Part shown: one piece after another, positions 63,106 to 64,000 of the stretch
Position numbering within the stretch: position 1 is the first letter of the stretch
Layout: each line of letters starts with the position of its first letter
Assembly: GCA_009885805.1 (NCBI GenBank)
Contig: VFJZ01000020.1
Coordinates: 16,247-80,246 of the forward strand
Direction: 5' to 3'
DNA length: 64,000 nt
Source: Actinomycetota bacterium
Lineage (GTDB): Bacteria; Actinomycetota; Thermoleophilia; Gaiellales; F1-60-MAGs149
Notes under the pieces: generated by a model
Seen by the model: the letters and a program-made list of their open reading frames with translations, nothing else
Database searches by the model: none
Told to the model about the DNA's origin: nothing
Program-made: the position numbers and the translations under genes

Positions 63106-63942
63106 GTGGTCAACAGGGGTGTGCTCGCGGTCGTCATGGCCGCCCTCGCCGCAGCTTCCTGCACACCGCCCGGGCCTGATAGTCGTGCCCTGCACCCGCG
63201 CACGGGGGAACCCGCGTTCATAACCGTTACGAACCATGCCCGTGCGCCGATCGGCGTCGGGTCGGCGAGCGGCCTGTGGGTAACGCTCGACGTCGGCCGG
63301 TCCTGGGCGGGAGCCCGTCCATCGGTCTCGCGCGCGACCGCGATCGGCTACACCACCAGCCGCGCGATCGTGGCGCGTGGCTCTCGCTACGAGATCCGCG
63401 ACCTCTCGCTCGCGACGCAGGTCGTGTTCGCGAGAGCCTGGCCGTTCCCCGGGTCGGTCGTGTCGCTGGCCTCCGACCCGCGGCACTCCCGCCTCTGGGC
63501 GCTCGTTCGCGTCGACGACGGCTTCGCGCTGCGTTACGCGAACGACGGTGGCCGCTACTGGTGGGAGCGGCCGGCGGCGTTCCTCTGCGCTGAGCCGAGG
63601 GCGATTGCCGCTGCCTCCGAGCCGGGCCGGCTGGGCCTGGTTCGCCTGTTCGCGGCGTGCGCCGACGGGCTCTATGCCTCGGACGACCTCGGTGTCTCGT
63701 TCCGCCGTCTCGAGTCGGCGCCCGCCGATGTCCGCGACGTCGCAACCGCCCTGGCCGACGCCGACACCGTGGTGATCGCGACGCCGGTCGTCCGTATCTC
63801 GCGCGACCGCGGCGAGACGTTCACGCCGGCGGCGGTGTCGGCGAGTCGGGTCGCGGTCGATCCGCGAAACACGGCGGTGCTGTTCGCGGTCGGTCTGAAC
63901 GGGCGTCTCTATGCGTCAGCGGACGGCGGGCGTCACTTCTGA
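63106..63942 (+). CDS. Secreted lipoprotein with BNR/sialidase-like repeats
   Basis: AALAAASCTPPG lipobox; repeats GLWVTLDVGRSW / GLYASDDLGVSFRRL / RISRDRGETF / RLYASADGGRHF. Confidence 0.75.
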   Translation: MVNRGVLAVVMAALAAASCTPPGPDSRALHPRTGEPAFITVTNHARAPIGVGSASGLWVTLDVGRSWAGARPSVSRATAIGYTTSRAIVARGSRYEIRDLSLATQVVFARAWPFPGSVVSLASDPRHSRLWALVRVDDGFALRYANDGGRYWWERPAAFLCAEPRAIAAASEPGRLGLVRLFAACADGLYASDDLGVSFRRLESAPADVRDVATALADADTVVIATPVVRISRDRGETFTPAAVSASRVAVDPRNTAVLFAVGLNGRLYASADGGRHF

Positions 63943-63951
63943 GCCACGGCA

Positions 63952-63999
63952 GGCGGGGCCTGTCCCCACTGAATCGATTCAGTGGGGACAGGCCCCGCC
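63952..63999. repeat. 48-bp perfect palindrome (24-bp arms, no loop), REP/terminator-like
   Basis: GGCGGGGCCTGTCCCCACTGAATC|GATTCAGTGGGGACAGGCCCCGCC. Confidence 0.97.
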
Positions 64000-64000
64000 A

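Overview
High-GC bacterial chromosome segment, probably Actinomycetota and possibly a Thermoleophilia-like lineage (inferred from gene order and protein style only). It opens inside rpsC and runs through the S10/spc/alpha ribosomal-protein region: rpsC(partial)-rplP-rpmC-rpsQ-rplN-rplX-rplE-rpsN-rpsH-rplF-rplR-rpsE-rpmD-rplO-secY-adk-map // PIN/Phd-type toxin-antitoxin on the opposite strand // rpmJ-rpsM-rpsK-rpsD-rpoA-rplQ ... truA. No infA is seen at its usual place between map and rpmJ. Next come housekeeping genes (surE, ligA, a RecQ-family helicase), then a long, mostly minus-strand block of catabolic genes (26-42 kb: ADH, GntR, glutaryl-CoA-type acyl-CoA dehydrogenase, Rieske oxygenase, acyl-CoA ligase, ribokinase, cyclase, LLM oxidoreductase, amidohydrolase). 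A small degenerate/accessory island lies at about 46.4-48.5 kb. It holds a 42-bp tandem repeat, a HEPN-like gene interrupted by one in-frame TAG, and a palindromic repeat related to one near 29.6 kb. After that come an M19 dipeptidase-ispE-rsmA-tatD-metG-rsmI-ROK operon, an LCP protein, a GGDEF/HD-GYP protein, glycan genes, a ferredoxin and a lipoprotein. The window ends in a 48-bp perfect palindrome. Main points of interest: a recurrent TAnnnT-N6/7-start-codon (leaderless-type) promoter arrangement, the amber-interrupted HEPN-like gene flanked by repeats, the dispersed palindrome family, a TLEGW-type voltage-gated channel filter, a CIRCE-like operator, and acidic/Ala-Pro extensions on S3 and S17. 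No CRISPR array, rRNA or tRNA was recognised.
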